64,000 nt of DNA from Sideroxydans sp. (GTDB lineage: Bacteria > Pseudomonadota > Gammaproteobacteria > Burkholderiales > Gallionellaceae). The notes under the pieces were generated by a model, which searched no databases, was not told the origin of the DNA, and was given only the letters and a program-made list of their open reading frames with translations. Made by a program: the position numbers and the translations under genes. The stretch lies in contig DAIDAG010000001.1 in NCBI GenBank assembly GCA_027310725.1, positions 19,294 to 83,293 on the forward strand, written 5' to 3'. The stretch's first letter is position 1; every line of letters begins with the position of its first letter. Positions 48,284-59,886 of the stretch are shown in pieces.

Positions 48284-49657
48284 TTATGGATTGAGCTGAG
48301 CCTTGATCAGATTACGGTAGGTCCATGCGTGATGCTGGAGAAATTCGTCCGACGACTGATCCGGCGTACCGTACACCAGAATGACGTGGCCGGAAGGCGT
48401 AAAATTCCACGACGAGCCCGTTTTGTCCTTGCCGATGGGGCCATATTCCGGATACTTGTAGAAGTACCCATAGCCGGAATCGGCATCCTTGACGAACGGT
48501 TCGGAGAGTCTGCCGGCGGCGCCGCGCAAGCCGCTGCCGATGCCGGCAACGTAGCGGAACAAACGAACCCACCACGACGTTCCGGGAAGATCCCCGTCCA
48601 GATCGCCCAGATCCTGCATCGTCAAAGGTACCTGCGGTACCGGATCGATATCGTTGTTGATCACAATCGCATTGTCCAGTTTCTGCGTGATGTTCGCGAA
48701 ATCCGCTGCGTATTCGTAGTTGCCCGGCTTGGGCTGGGCAAACACATAGGATTTCAGCTTGTAATTCTTGCCAGACAAGGCGAATGGATCGTGCGACGGG
48801 CCGGCATCCTTCATGGCGTAATGCAGGAAGGCATGCGTCAGAGTGGCCATCGATGCTCCCTGGCTATGCCCTACGATGTATAGAGGTGCATTCTGGAGAA
48901 TATGCATGTCGTGCAGAACGCGCAGGATGCCGTAACGGTCGTCGAGCAATAGCGTAAAGGTGGCGTGTGCAAAACCGCTATGCAGGGTTGCGCCATTGAA
49001 ACTGGCAAACGACACATGCGGATTCAGGAACTGTCTGGCCATGACAGGATGGAACAAGACATCCTCCACCACGCTGGGTTTGGCCGAGAACACCGTTCCC
49101 CGTATTGCGATGGCATAGGCGCCGGCATTCTGGTTGCGTCCTTCATATAGCAGCCAGGCGGTTTGATATGGGCCGAAGCCGTTATATCTGGGATCGTCGA
49201 AGAGTCCTTTTTCCGTCCAGTCGGCAGGAGGCGCCTTGGCGGCCCGGTCGAGGATTTCGCGATAGAGTTTGGCCCATCCGTGGTTGTACGGGGTTTCCCC
49301 GCTGGCTTTAAATGCGACCACGTCTTTCGCAACTTCTTTGCGGCTGTCGTAGATCGGTATCGGATTCCACAGCTCGGGATTGATCAACTGATGGTAGTTG
49401 GAGCTGTCCGGATCGTGCGTCGGACTGCGAGAGCTCGGCAGGCGGTCATCCTGGCTATCCAGTTCGACGCAGAATTCGATGAACTGGCTGGCTTCTGAAT
49501 ATTTATATCCTTTGTTCGCAGGATCGCCGCTAGTGTATGGAGGCTCGGCTTGGAAGTTTCTTTTCATATTCGTTCCTGTCGACGTGCAGCCGCTGATGAA
49601 AGCGATGGTAATAAGCAACGAAGCCATGCATCGATGATTTCCGAGCCAGGGCCTCAT
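48284..49657 (-). CDS. Class 3 lipase-like lipoprotein
   Basis: 457 residues from ATG 49657 (MRPWLGNHRC), chosen because GGAA precedes it and it gives a proper lipoprotein signal (ASLLITIAFISGC). The frame opens ten codons earlier. The catalytic elbow is IVGHSQGASMATLTHAF with Ser in GHSQG; an Asp in NDIDPVPQVPL and a His in FTPSGHVILVY complete a plausible triad. Residues 80-190 form an N-terminal extension. Lipases of this type occur as secreted enzymes or toxic effectors; no immunity gene is obvious. Co-directional with DUF6765 downstream. Confidence 0.78.
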   Translation of the reverse strand: MRPWLGNHRCMASLLITIAFISGCTSTGTNMKRNFQAEPPYTSGDPANKGYKYSEASQFIEFCVELDSQDDRLPSSRSPTHDPDSSNYHQLINPELWNPIPIYDSRKEVAKDVVAFKASGETPYNHGWAKLYREILDRAAKAPPADWTEKGLFDDPRYNGFGPYQTAWLLYEGRNQNAGAYAIAIRGTVFSAKPSVVEDVLFHPVMARQFLNPHVSFASFNGATLHSGFAHATFTLLLDDRYGILRVLHDMHILQNAPLYIVGHSQGASMATLTHAFLHYAMKDAGPSHDPFALSGKNYKLKSYVFAQPKPGNYEYAADFANITQKLDNAIVINNDIDPVPQVPLTMQDLGDLDGDLPGTSWWVRLFRYVAGIGSGLRGAAGRLSEPFVKDADSGYGYFYKYPEYGPIGKDKTGSSWNFTPSGHVILVYGTPDQSSDEFLQHHAWTYRNLIKAQLNP

Positions 49658-49721
49658 TTCAAGTTCCGGTATCAGATGCCAGAACATAATGGCTACCGTA
49701 AACCAACCGCGTTCCGACGCG

Positions 49722-49937
49722 TCATTTCGATTTATTCAGGAGCTGATGCAGGCTGTCGACGCCTTCTTTGGCGAGTACCGTTCCGAGCTGTGCGTCTTTT
49801 CGGTATCCCTTGGCGAAATCGTCACCATACTCCTTTCGCAACGTACCGACCAAGGTGTCCTTGCGTTTTTGCCTGATCTCTCCATCCTGATCGCGCTGAC
49901 GGCCATCCAGTCCTTTGGGGAAGTGTTTCTGTGCCAT
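49722..49937 (-). CDS. 71-residue charged protein of unknown function
   Basis: Start ATG 49937 with AAAGGAAA upstream. Highly charged (RQRDQDGEIRQKRKDTLVGTLRKEYGDDFAKGYRKDAQLGTVL) and ending in a short helix (VDSLHQLLNKSK). Similar short basic proteins sit next to DUF3606 genes, but I cannot name a family. No signal or membrane segment. Likely cytoplasmic. Confidence 0.65.
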   Translation of the reverse strand: MAQKHFPKGLDGRQRDQDGEIRQKRKDTLVGTLRKEYGDDFAKGYRKDAQLGTVLAKEGVDSLHQLLNKSK

Positions 49938-49967
49938 TGCATTTCCTTTCGGTAGGCTGGCGTGCGC

Positions 49968-50144
49968 TTATTTGCCAAGATAAGCTTTTACCTTGGCCGT
50001 CATCGGGCCGACAGCCTTAACGGCCTGCTTCAATTGGGCTTCCGTTACGTTGAATTTATTTGTCCAATATCGAACCTCCCAAGGTTCGTTGACGTTAATG
50101 CGTTGCGGATCCTGGGGCTGACGGATGTGCAAATTGTCTGGCAT
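49968..50144 (-). CDS. DUF3606 small protein
   Basis: 58 residues from ATG 50144, chosen for the GGAGGA directly upstream. Reads RINVNEPWEVRYWTNKFNVTEAQLKQAVKAVG, the DUF3606 core, with a basic end. These proteins are widespread and uncharacterised, sometimes annotated as stress-related. It is first of four co-directional genes (DUF3606, small charged protein, lipase, DUF6765). Confidence 0.85.
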   Translation of the reverse strand: MPDNLHIRQPQDPQRINVNEPWEVRYWTNKFNVTEAQLKQAVKAVGPMTAKVKAYLGK

Positions 50145-50245
50145 ATGTCCTCCAAGCAAGAGTAGGTTATTCCGGAATTGGTCGGCGCATCCTGCGCGAC
50201 CGTAGGAAGTTACTCCACGGTAGAGAAAATAAAAATAGGTCTGAG

Positions 50246-50285
50246 TATCTATATCTCCCGGTTAAAGATATAGAACACGATATAG
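50246..50285. promoter_or_regulatory. AGATATAG motif cluster (copy 2)
   Basis: The gap 50145-50537 holds no gene. AGATATAG (50266) and CGATATAG (50278) are again 12 bp apart. Facing them, an inverted copy, AGATATAGATA on the minus strand, occupies 50246-50256. The element lies about 115 bp upstream of the DUF3606 start and about 255 bp upstream of the coiled-coil gene. Confidence 0.45.
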
Positions 50286-50537
50286 TCCTCCTCATAAATA
50301 AGTCTGCCGATGTTGGCGATACGGTGACTTATCTATTGGAACGATGCTGCATTTCGTGAGGCCTCTAGGCGGTTAATAAATTTGTTGAGAGGCGAAAGGA
50401 ATGATGCGGATCTAATTAATTTCAGTCTCAGTGCATATCTAGACTATTTGGCATATATTGAAATCAAGTCTAACTGCTAGGCTGTCAAATTATCTTGGCG
50501 ATAACGTAAATTTAACGGAATATTTGGGAGGTAACGA

Positions 50538-51782
50538 ATGGTTGAATCATCAAATGCTGCTGAGGAATTGATTAAGTCCATTCTTCAGATCAAGGATCGG
50601 GCAGAGTTGGCGGCGCGTGCAGCAGAAGAAGCGAACGCCAAAGCAAATAGTGAGAGTGGTTTTGCATTCAATGCGAAACAGAATGCCGAAGATCATGCAA
50701 AAGCGATATCTCAAGTTCGTGGCAGTGTAGATGCCGAATTTGCAGGATTCATGACGACGAAGAAGAATGCCGAAGAAGCAGCGAATGCGATTGCAACTGC
50801 AAAAGCGACTGCTGAAGCTAATGCTCGTGCTGCTGTGGAAACCAAGGCTGCTATTGAGAAAGACGCTGCTGCTGTTAAAGCGGCGAGCGAAAGAAGCATC
50901 GCAGCACTAGCGATAATTGATAAGTCACAAATAGACGTCTCGGCCGCTGTAAAAGAGGTAAACACCGGATTGGCTGCGGTTGCTTTGGCTAAGACAAATG
51001 CGGAAGCCGCTGTTACTTCCATGCAAATAATGCAGGCTCAATTAGCTGAACTATCGCCCAAGGCGGTGAATGACGGAGCATCAATATCAAAAATTGAGTC
51101 AGAGTCTAGGGCAATACTTTCAACTCTCAATAAAGTCGTGACATCGGCTAATGAGGCACAAGCAAATGTGGCTGAGTACGAAAAAAATCTACTTAAATTG
51201 ACTGGGGAATTTATTGAGCTGAACAAGAAAATTGAAGGTTTATTACCAAATGCTACGAGCACAGGGCTTGCCTCCGCATTCCGAAATCAGAAGGATAGAT
51301 TCAAGAATCCTCAACGTAATTGGCTAATTACATTCGTGGTAACAATTGTTGCACTTCTAATAATCGGCTTCTTTGGATTGTCGGGATCTGAATCGAGCGA
51401 TTCATGGGATTTTATTCTCCGCCATTTAACGACACGCCTACCTGTTATCGTCCCGCTTGTGTGGCTTGGAATTTACGCAGGAAGAAACTATATGCTTGCC
51501 ATCCGTCTTGAAGAAGAATATGCATTTAAGGAGGCAGTCTCAACTTCGTTTGAGGGGTACAAGCGTGAAATGGCGGGTATCTCCGCTGTTGGAAACAATG
51601 AAGCACCGCCCCTGATAGTTCTTTGTGAGAACGTACTTCGTGCGCTCGCGCAAAGGCCCGGCCGAATTTATGAGGGACGCCATGATGACATTACTCCACT
51701 TTCCCCGATGAAAGGTATGTTGGGACTTGAAGGAAAAACATCCAACGAACCTTCCAAGGCTGCAGCTCAAACATCCGAGTAG
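50538..51782 (+). CDS. Coiled-coil membrane protein of unknown function
   Basis: 414 residues, GGGAGG before the start. Residues 1-235 are an Ala/Glu/Lys-rich coiled coil with near-repeats (ARAAEEANAKA, AEEAANAIATAKATAEANARAA). Two helices follow at about 258-276 and 298-316 (WLITFVVTIVALLIIGFFGL, LPVIVPLVWLGIYAG). Then comes a cytoplasmic-looking domain with EEEYAFKEAVSTSFEGYKREM and LIVLCENVLRALAQRPGRIYE. I do not recognise it as a named family. The third domain after two helices is reminiscent of sensor or effector proteins in defence loci, but no partner gene is present. Confidence 0.7.
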   Translation: MVESSNAAEELIKSILQIKDRAELAARAAEEANAKANSESGFAFNAKQNAEDHAKAISQVRGSVDAEFAGFMTTKKNAEEAANAIATAKATAEANARAAVETKAAIEKDAAAVKAASERSIAALAIIDKSQIDVSAAVKEVNTGLAAVALAKTNAEAAVTSMQIMQAQLAELSPKAVNDGASISKIESESRAILSTLNKVVTSANEAQANVAEYEKNLLKLTGEFIELNKKIEGLLPNATSTGLASAFRNQKDRFKNPQRNWLITFVVTIVALLIIGFFGLSGSESSDSWDFILRHLTTRLPVIVPLVWLGIYAGRNYMLAIRLEEEYAFKEAVSTSFEGYKREMAGISAVGNNEAPPLIVLCENVLRALAQRPGRIYEGRHDDITPLSPMKGMLGLEGKTSNEPSKAAAQTSE

Positions 51783-51797
51783 GGGCTTGAGTAGCCG

Positions 51798-53024
51798 TTA
51801 TGAACGAGCTACTTGGGCTAATAAGCTTGTCTGTGCTGGCAAACAGATCGTCTTGAGATCGTATTCATCAACGATGGTCTGGCGGGCGTTCTGACGGATA
51901 TCGGCATAGCCGTCTCGTCCGGCAGCCAGCACCTCGACGACGCGCTCCGATATCGCCGTCGGTGAGAAGAAATCCATCAGCAATCCGTTCGAACCGTCTC
52001 GTATCACTTCTTCAACAGGAGCCGTCTTAGATCCGACCACGACGCATCCGGCGGACATCGCCTCCAGCATCGACCACGACAGCACGAACGGGAAGGTCAG
52101 ATACACATGCACCCTCGATATCTGCAGTATCTTCAAGAATACAGAATAGGGCACCTTGCCCAGGAAATGCACTCGTTTCATATCCAGCGAGGCGCCGAGT
52201 TCGGTCAGCATTAGTTGCTTGTGGGTTTGTCCATCAGGTAGCCGGTGGCCGTAACTGACCTCGTCGCCTCCGATGATCACAACGTGCGCATGCGGTCGTT
52301 GCTCCAGGATCGATGGCAAGCTGCGCATGAATTGCGGAAATCCTCGGTACGGCTCCAGATTGCGTGCGACATAGGTGACCACCTCGTTGTCGCGCGTCAG
52401 GTCGATTCCGAATTCCGGCAAGTTCAAACGTGCATTCGGATCCGGTTTCACTACTCCGGTATCGATTCCCTCATGTGACACAAGCAATTTGGATTGATAG
52501 GCTTCGGGATAGAGCGATCTTTGCCATTGCGTCGGCGTTTGTCCGATATCGGAGGCATCCAGCCCCAGAAGATTACCAAGATTCTTGGTGCGTATCCTGG
52601 GGGCATTGTCGAAAATCTGCGGCTCATTCTGGTCGAATCCGACATCGGCACCGAGGAAGCGATAGAAGAATTCGAAATAGCCGATCAACGGAGTATTCGG
52701 ATAAACGTCCTTCAAATACCAAATCTCGCCCCATCCATTATGCCCCAGCATCACATCCGGCACGAAACCGGCTTGCTTCAGGTCGAGCGCCACGCGAGCC
52801 ACTGCTTGTGCATTCAACAATCCTGCTTCGGTATCGACGAGGTAGTGGTGCTGGTTCTGTGTGATGCCGCGGTGGGGTTTGTAAACAATGTTTTTCACGC
52901 CGGGCAGCGTCGCATCGGTTCGCTGCGTGATGAAAACGACTTCATTGCCGGGTTGAGTCCCCAAATGTCGTGCGAGATGCAGATACTGGCCTGGAAAGTT
53001 CTGGTGGACGAAGAGGATTTTCAT
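51798..53024 (-). CDS. Glycosyltransferase (GT4-like)
   Basis: 408 residues from ATG 53024, giving MKILFVHQNFPGQYLHLARHL, the usual GT-B start; upstream in-frame codons look non-coding. The C-terminal domain has HVHVYLTFPFVLSWSMLEAMSAGCVVVGS, the E-x7-E-like region of GT4 enzymes, and IRDGSNGLLMDFFSP. It transfers an activated sugar, acceptor unknown. It stands alone on its strand; no polysaccharide cluster is visible. Confidence 0.87.
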   Translation of the reverse strand: MKILFVHQNFPGQYLHLARHLGTQPGNEVVFITQRTDATLPGVKNIVYKPHRGITQNQHHYLVDTEAGLLNAQAVARVALDLKQAGFVPDVMLGHNGWGEIWYLKDVYPNTPLIGYFEFFYRFLGADVGFDQNEPQIFDNAPRIRTKNLGNLLGLDASDIGQTPTQWQRSLYPEAYQSKLLVSHEGIDTGVVKPDPNARLNLPEFGIDLTRDNEVVTYVARNLEPYRGFPQFMRSLPSILEQRPHAHVVIIGGDEVSYGHRLPDGQTHKQLMLTELGASLDMKRVHFLGKVPYSVFLKILQISRVHVYLTFPFVLSWSMLEAMSAGCVVVGSKTAPVEEVIRDGSNGLLMDFFSPTAISERVVEVLAAGRDGYADIRQNARQTIVDEYDLKTICLPAQTSLLAQVARS

Positions 53025-53274
53025 GGGGCGCCACTCTACACTGCACCGATATATCGGGGAAAGTGGAACCGCTGAAACTGACAGCACCTTCTCTTGAAGG
53101 CGAGTTCCTGACCGAACGGGATGGAGTCGGGTGGTGGATTCTCCGTCATTTAACATGCACTTTCATTTTTTGGCCTTATGTAATGGGGTTCCCATACAGG
53201 TCACTCGGGAATAGTGACGAGATGAATCTATGTAACCCGTTGTCCCGCGCAGGTTTTCGACAGCTTGCCGTGCA

Positions 53275-53294
53275 AGATATAGATAAAGATATAG
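53275..53294 (+). promoter_or_regulatory. Tandem AGATATAG motif (copy 3)
   Basis: The gap 53025-53428 has no gene. AGATATAG at 53275 and again at 53287 gives the best copy of the 12-bp tandem. It lies about 155 bp before the small upstream frame and 213 bp before the ABC transporter start. Confidence 0.45.
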
Positions 53295-53428
53295 ACCATT
53301 TTTCATATTGTGAAAATTGGTGCGTTCGGATAATGTCTCCCCCTAACGCCAGCTAGTGGGTCATCCCGTGCGGCAAACGCATCGAACGATGCGAAAATCA
53401 AAATAAAAACTTGTCGAGGGAAACGCCC

Positions 53429-53487
53429 ATGGTGAAAGCCATTAGAGTCGCTCGTGTCAATTGTTTTGCCTGCGGAGCATCGATCTG

Positions 53488-53488
<1 letters not shown>
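53429..53488 (+). CDS. 19-residue upstream frame coupled to the ABC transporter gene
   Basis: ATG 53429 with GAGGG about 8 nt upstream, 19 codons ending in TGA that overlaps the transporter ATG (TGATG, 53486-53490). The peptide ends in NCFACGASI with a CxxC pair. The exact coupling suggests a translated leader, but so short a frame may be chance. Confidence 0.4.
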
Positions 53489-55830
<2,342 letters not shown>

Positions 55831-55883
55831 GTGTGGAAAGCAAATGCAAGTATTAAGTGAAGAATGGAATGGAGGAAAACAGC

Positions 55884-56471
55884 ATGAAAAACAAATTGAA
55901 TAATTCCCTTCTAATGCTATTTGTTCTGTTGAGCAATTTATTGCTATTTGCGGGCGGTGGGTATTCTGAGGAGTTGGGTGTAACTGATTTGTCTAAATAT
56001 CCTAACCTCCTCGAAAATTTTAAGGAGTGCAAATTAAACTTGCAATATGACATTAATCATTCTTCTATTGTTAACTCGATGGGATATCAGGTGCATGTAG
56101 ATAAAAATGGAGTCGAATTGAAGGATGATTACGCATTCATAAAAATTAAAGGGCAACTCCTTGGCTTCAAAATTTCTGTGCTCAGAATTCCTACATCAAA
56201 GGGGCCTAATGTGTGGGAACAATATACTGTCACACTGCACGGTAGAGTTTCAGAAGTGCTTACAACATTGGAAAAAACATGGCATGTTAAATTTGAATTT
56301 CGTGGGCCAGATGATGGTACTGACGAAGGCGATGGACCACAAATAACTTACGCGGCAAACGTCAATCACGAAGCAAGCAACGTTATTTCGAGATTATTTC
56401 TTGAGTCTTACTCAGATCAAGACAAGCAATCCTTTCTGCAATGCGACTTTCTAAATAATAAGGGAGATTGA
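55884..56471 (+). CDS. Exported protein of unknown function
   Basis: 195 residues from ATG 55884 (GGAGG upstream). Signal-like start (NSLLMLFVLLSNLLLFAGGGYS). The mature region has no recognised domain; it reads KGQLLGFKISVLRIP and QYTVTLHGRVSEVLTTLEKTWHVKFEFRGPDDGTDEG. The gene is AT-rich compared with the transporter before it, suggesting separate origin. It ends 1 nt before the M23 peptidase gene and may be its partner, for example an inhibitor or chaperone. Confidence 0.65.
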   Translation: MKNKLNNSLLMLFVLLSNLLLFAGGGYSEELGVTDLSKYPNLLENFKECKLNLQYDINHSSIVNSMGYQVHVDKNGVELKDDYAFIKIKGQLLGFKISVLRIPTSKGPNVWEQYTVTLHGRVSEVLTTLEKTWHVKFEFRGPDDGTDEGDGPQITYAANVNHEASNVISRLFLESYSDQDKQSFLQCDFLNNKGD

Positions 56472-56472
56472 T

Positions 56473-58227
56473 ATGCAATTTCTTGGATCTTATAACCCCG
56501 GACCATTTTTTAAGTTCAATAATGGTGTGGCCCTGAGAATAAATCCAATTAATCTCCAGATGCAAGGTCATAAGGGCATTGACTGGTCGGCTCTTATTGG
56601 AACACCAATACCCGCAGCAGCATATGGAATAGTGGTCGATAGCGGGGTGCAAATCGCACCAGACAAAACCGGATGGGGATACTATATAGTGTTACAGCAT
56701 ACACGGCAAGATGGCACGACATTTCAAACGCTCTATGCCCATCTGAATGCACCATCTGGACTTGCCAATGGTACGGTTGTAAATGCGGGGCAAACTGTCG
56801 GTTTTGTTGGTCAGTCTGGTGGTGCGACTGGTCCACATTTGCACATGGAAGTAATTGTAAATGGTAATGCGCGCCCTCAAACCATGGGAGGCGTTATGGG
56901 TACGCGGCTTGATGCCACGCAATTTGCAAACTGGGGTGACATTCCCCACATGATTGGCACTGATGCATCCGGCAACAAAATCATCGAACAGATTACTTCA
57001 TCAGGAGGAGTATCTACTGTTGCGATAACTGCGCTTAGTCCGAGTGGGGTACCCACGACTTTGTTTACAGGAAAAGGAATGAGCATTCCTGGTCAAGCTT
57101 CATCTCCTGATGCCGTTTATACAATGGTTATTAGTGGAAGCGGGTTCATGCTGATCTATGCAAACGGTGCGATATTTAATGACACAGGTACTAGCCAGCA
57201 ATGGGCCGTTCCCGATGCGAACGGAGATGGTGGCGCTACAGTTTATTCTAGGCATGTATATGCTGGAACTGTTTATGGGGACTGGACAACTCAGCAAAGC
57301 ACGGCACTTGGATTGCTCACTTCAACCAATTTTGTAACAGGAGCTACTCTGAAATCATTAATCATCTCAAAAGGAACGGGCGCTACAAATTCATTGATAA
57401 GCGGCGCTGGGATTACCACAACACCTCCCAAAAATTTGACGGCAGCGCAGGCTATGTCGCTCTACCAAGCGACAAATATACCAGTAGTTTTCACACAGCA
57501 CTCTGTCGACGTTGCCAATGGCAATACCTCTGCCATCACGATCTACACTTCCGGAACCAGCACCGTTGACCAAATCATCCAGCTCACCCTGAACGGCAGC
57601 GCCGCCAACAAATACGTGTGCACTGGCGCGAATGAAATCGCCTTCGATAGCAGCGGCAATGCCACAGTCATCATCCCCGCCGGGCAGGATTCCGTCACCG
57701 TCACCTTGGTAGACGGCGCCAACCAGAATACCGCCGACCAATTTAGCCTGACGGCGAGCATCGTCGATCCCAGCGCTCCTGCTGGCAGCACTCCAGTTAC
57801 AAGCAACACCTTCGACGTTACCTTTGACAGCCCGAATCCCAATGCCAGCATAATTAGTGCAGGTGCAGACCGCACCATCACCGGCGATTTCAAGCCATTA
57901 GAAAAAACCTCCGAACTGTCTGCCAGCGCAAAGATCGATCCAACCTGGATCGTGCTGAGCAAGACGGTCGGGCAAACCACTACCGACGCCCAGGGCAACA
58001 CCGTGGTAGTGACCTACGTATACAAATACAACCAGGTGGACGATTTGGGCAACGTGATTCCGGATACAGGTCAGCCTGATCCCAATCACAACGATATGCT
58101 GCCGGTGTGCTGTCCGAATCGGATGTGCAGGCGATCAATGGTTTGTTTGGGCGGTGAAGATGATTGCCGCTTACTGCCCTTTGCCGTTCAATTTATAAGC
58201 CAACCAAGTGCCTTTTATTACACTTAG
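56473..58227 (+). CDS. M23 (LytM) peptidase domain with Calx-beta-like C-terminal part, possible type I secretion cargo
   Basis: 584 residues without an N-terminal signal peptide. M23 domain at 25-130 has the full metal and catalytic set: His33 and Asp37 in GHKGIDW, His90 in YAHL, His122 and His124 in GPHLHMEV. This suits peptidoglycan cleavage. Residues 340-470 look like Calx-beta or cadherin-like repeats (TVDQIIQLTLNG, ATVIIPAGQDSVTVTLVDGANQ). The last 45 residues are Cys-rich and unlike the rest; a +1 frame from 58101 reads AGVLSESDVQAINGLFGR to a stop at 58157, so a frameshift near 58095 is likely. Base composition also shifts from AT-rich to GC-rich at about 57490, which suggests a mosaic gene. 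Confidence 0.75.
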   Translation: MQFLGSYNPGPFFKFNNGVALRINPINLQMQGHKGIDWSALIGTPIPAAAYGIVVDSGVQIAPDKTGWGYYIVLQHTRQDGTTFQTLYAHLNAPSGLANGTVVNAGQTVGFVGQSGGATGPHLHMEVIVNGNARPQTMGGVMGTRLDATQFANWGDIPHMIGTDASGNKIIEQITSSGGVSTVAITALSPSGVPTTLFTGKGMSIPGQASSPDAVYTMVISGSGFMLIYANGAIFNDTGTSQQWAVPDANGDGGATVYSRHVYAGTVYGDWTTQQSTALGLLTSTNFVTGATLKSLIISKGTGATNSLISGAGITTTPPKNLTAAQAMSLYQATNIPVVFTQHSVDVANGNTSAITIYTSGTSTVDQIIQLTLNGSAANKYVCTGANEIAFDSSGNATVIIPAGQDSVTVTLVDGANQNTADQFSLTASIVDPSAPAGSTPVTSNTFDVTFDSPNPNASIISAGADRTITGDFKPLEKTSELSASAKIDPTWIVLSKTVGQTTTDAQGNTVVVTYVYKYNQVDDLGNVIPDTGQPDPNHNDMLPVCCPNRMCRRSMVCLGGEDDCRLLPFAVQFISQPSAFYYT

Positions 58228-58348
58228 AGGCACAAAAAAGTCGAGTAGTGCAGTTTTTCATTCTTTTTCAAAACAAAAATGAGCTTTGGCTAATTCAAAA
58301 TAGGGGCACTTCAATTCGTTTCGATGCAAACGGAAATAGGAATAGCCC

Positions 58349-58543
58349 ATGAAAGTTGTCCGTCTCGAAGACCTACCTGAGATTGTCTCGCCACGACTAG
58401 CTGCGGCCTTTTTCCAGTGTCACCGAACCACTCTTTGGAGATGGGAGAAAGAAATTCCCGGTTTCCCTAAAGCCAAGCGATTCACTGCCAGGAAGACCGG
58501 ATATCTCTTGGGTGACATCGTTGCGTATGTTCGATCCATTTGA
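58349..58543 (+). CDS. AlpA/MerR-like helix-turn-helix excisionase-type protein
   Basis: 64 residues: LVSP-like start (LPEIVSPRLAAAFFQCHRTTLWRWEKEIPGFPKAKRF) with the Trp-bearing helix-turn-helix of AlpA or phage excisionases, ending LLGDIVAYVRSI. Lies next to the integrase gene in convergent orientation, so it could act as recombination directionality factor or as a regulator of island genes. Confidence 0.78.
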   Translation: MKVVRLEDLPEIVSPRLAAAFFQCHRTTLWRWEKEIPGFPKAKRFTARKTGYLLGDIVAYVRSI

Positions 58544-58592
58544 TGTCGAGTCAGGCATGAGGATAAGTAAATATACCGACCATCCCATTTTG

Positions 58593-59720
58593 TTAAGGCA
58601 TGAGAGTCGTCAAGAAATTGGACCACTTCTGCATCATGGCGCGGCGATCATCTAGAAATTGAGTTCGATTGTATGCACGCCCGAGAGGGTCTCGGACTAC
58701 GTGCCCAAGCTGATGTTCAATAATATCAACCGGAAATCTTAGCTTTTCTACCAGAAGAGTTCGTGCGGTCGCTCGCCAGCCATGCAGGCAGTGTCTCGCT
58801 GACCATCCCGACCTTCTGAGGATTTGTGTTGCTGTCATGTCGGAAATTGGATTTTCATCCGGGACTGAAGCAAACAGATATTTGGTGCTGCCAGTAAATT
58901 TCTTCAGCTCCTTAAGCAACTTCATCACCTGTTTTGACAGAGGAACAATGTGCTCATTATTCTTCTTGCCCATCGTATATCTCCATTCGCCGACATCCAT
59001 GTCGATATCAGACCATTTGGCTATGCGCAGCTCTCCTGGTCTGGGAAATATGTGGGGGATGATCTGCAGATACAGCCTGGTTACGACTCCCACAGTTGGA
59101 TTCTCATTGATGAATTGAAGGAGCTTTCCAACCTCGACTGGATCGGTCAGGGCAGGGCGGTGTTTCACTTTCAACGGTTTCAGGGCACCTTGGAGATCAC
59201 TAAGCGGGTTGCGTTCAGCGATATCCGCAGCCACGGCATATTTGAAGCACTGAGAGAAATCCGTTCTGACCTTTTTGGCTACACTGGGGCTGCGTTCTTC
59301 AATCGTGCGCAGCAAGGGTAGAAAATCCGCAGGTCGAAGGTCAGCGATGGCCTTGGATCCCAATCTCTCCAAGACTGGGGCACATCGAGACTGCATCAGC
59401 GCTTGATGCTTCGTCGTGAAATCGGATTTCTTTACGAGCATGAACTCGCGAAAGACATGTTCAAGTGACGGGCCTGCGGCCGCAGGAATAGGCTCAAAAT
59501 CATCGCGAAGGCGTCGCGCATCGAATAGTCCGACCTCTGGGTAGACGCCTAATGATTTGAGTTGTTGTTTACCATTCAATCGATAGGCCAGTCGCCACCA
59601 CTTGGATCCGTTTGGACGGACTTCGACGTACATGCCACCTCCATCTGAGACCTTGTACGGCTTTTCCCGTGCCTTGAGGCTTCTGAGCTTGGAGTCGGTC
59701 AGTTTGTTGGTAACTGCCAT
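58593..59720 (-). CDS. P4-type tyrosine integrase (DUF4102 N-terminus)
   Basis: 375 residues from ATG 59720 (MAVTNKLTDSKLRSLKAREKPYKVSDGGGMYVEV). The 27 codons before it look non-coding. DUF4102 domain at 1-75, SAM-like core-binding domain at 90-180, catalytic domain at 190-370: Arg in IFPRPGELRIAKW, His-x-x-Arg in LHGWRATART, His in QLGH and Tyr in AYNRTQ. The linker after DARRLRDD is shorter than usual. The gene lies 166 bp from the 3' end of tRNA-Glu, the classic target of this family, so it probably marks the edge of an integrated island to its left. Confidence 0.9.
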   Translation of the reverse strand: MAVTNKLTDSKLRSLKAREKPYKVSDGGGMYVEVRPNGSKWWRLAYRLNGKQQLKSLGVYPEVGLFDARRLRDDFEPIPAAAGPSLEHVFREFMLVKKSDFTTKHQALMQSRCAPVLERLGSKAIADLRPADFLPLLRTIEERSPSVAKKVRTDFSQCFKYAVAADIAERNPLSDLQGALKPLKVKHRPALTDPVEVGKLLQFINENPTVGVVTRLYLQIIPHIFPRPGELRIAKWSDIDMDVGEWRYTMGKKNNEHIVPLSKQVMKLLKELKKFTGSTKYLFASVPDENPISDMTATQILRRSGWSARHCLHGWRATARTLLVEKLRFPVDIIEHQLGHVVRDPLGRAYNRTQFLDDRRAMMQKWSNFLTTLMP

Positions 59721-59886
59721 GTTGGTAACTTGCGCTGGATGAGTTACCAACAAAGTTACCATCAGAAGGGTGAAACACACAACAACATCGTGCAACAACA
59801 AAAAAGCCCCGAATGGCTTAACTTGCTTGTTTCATTTGGTTTTTTGCTGATATTGCAGCGTCCGGAAACAACGTGCAACTTGAATG

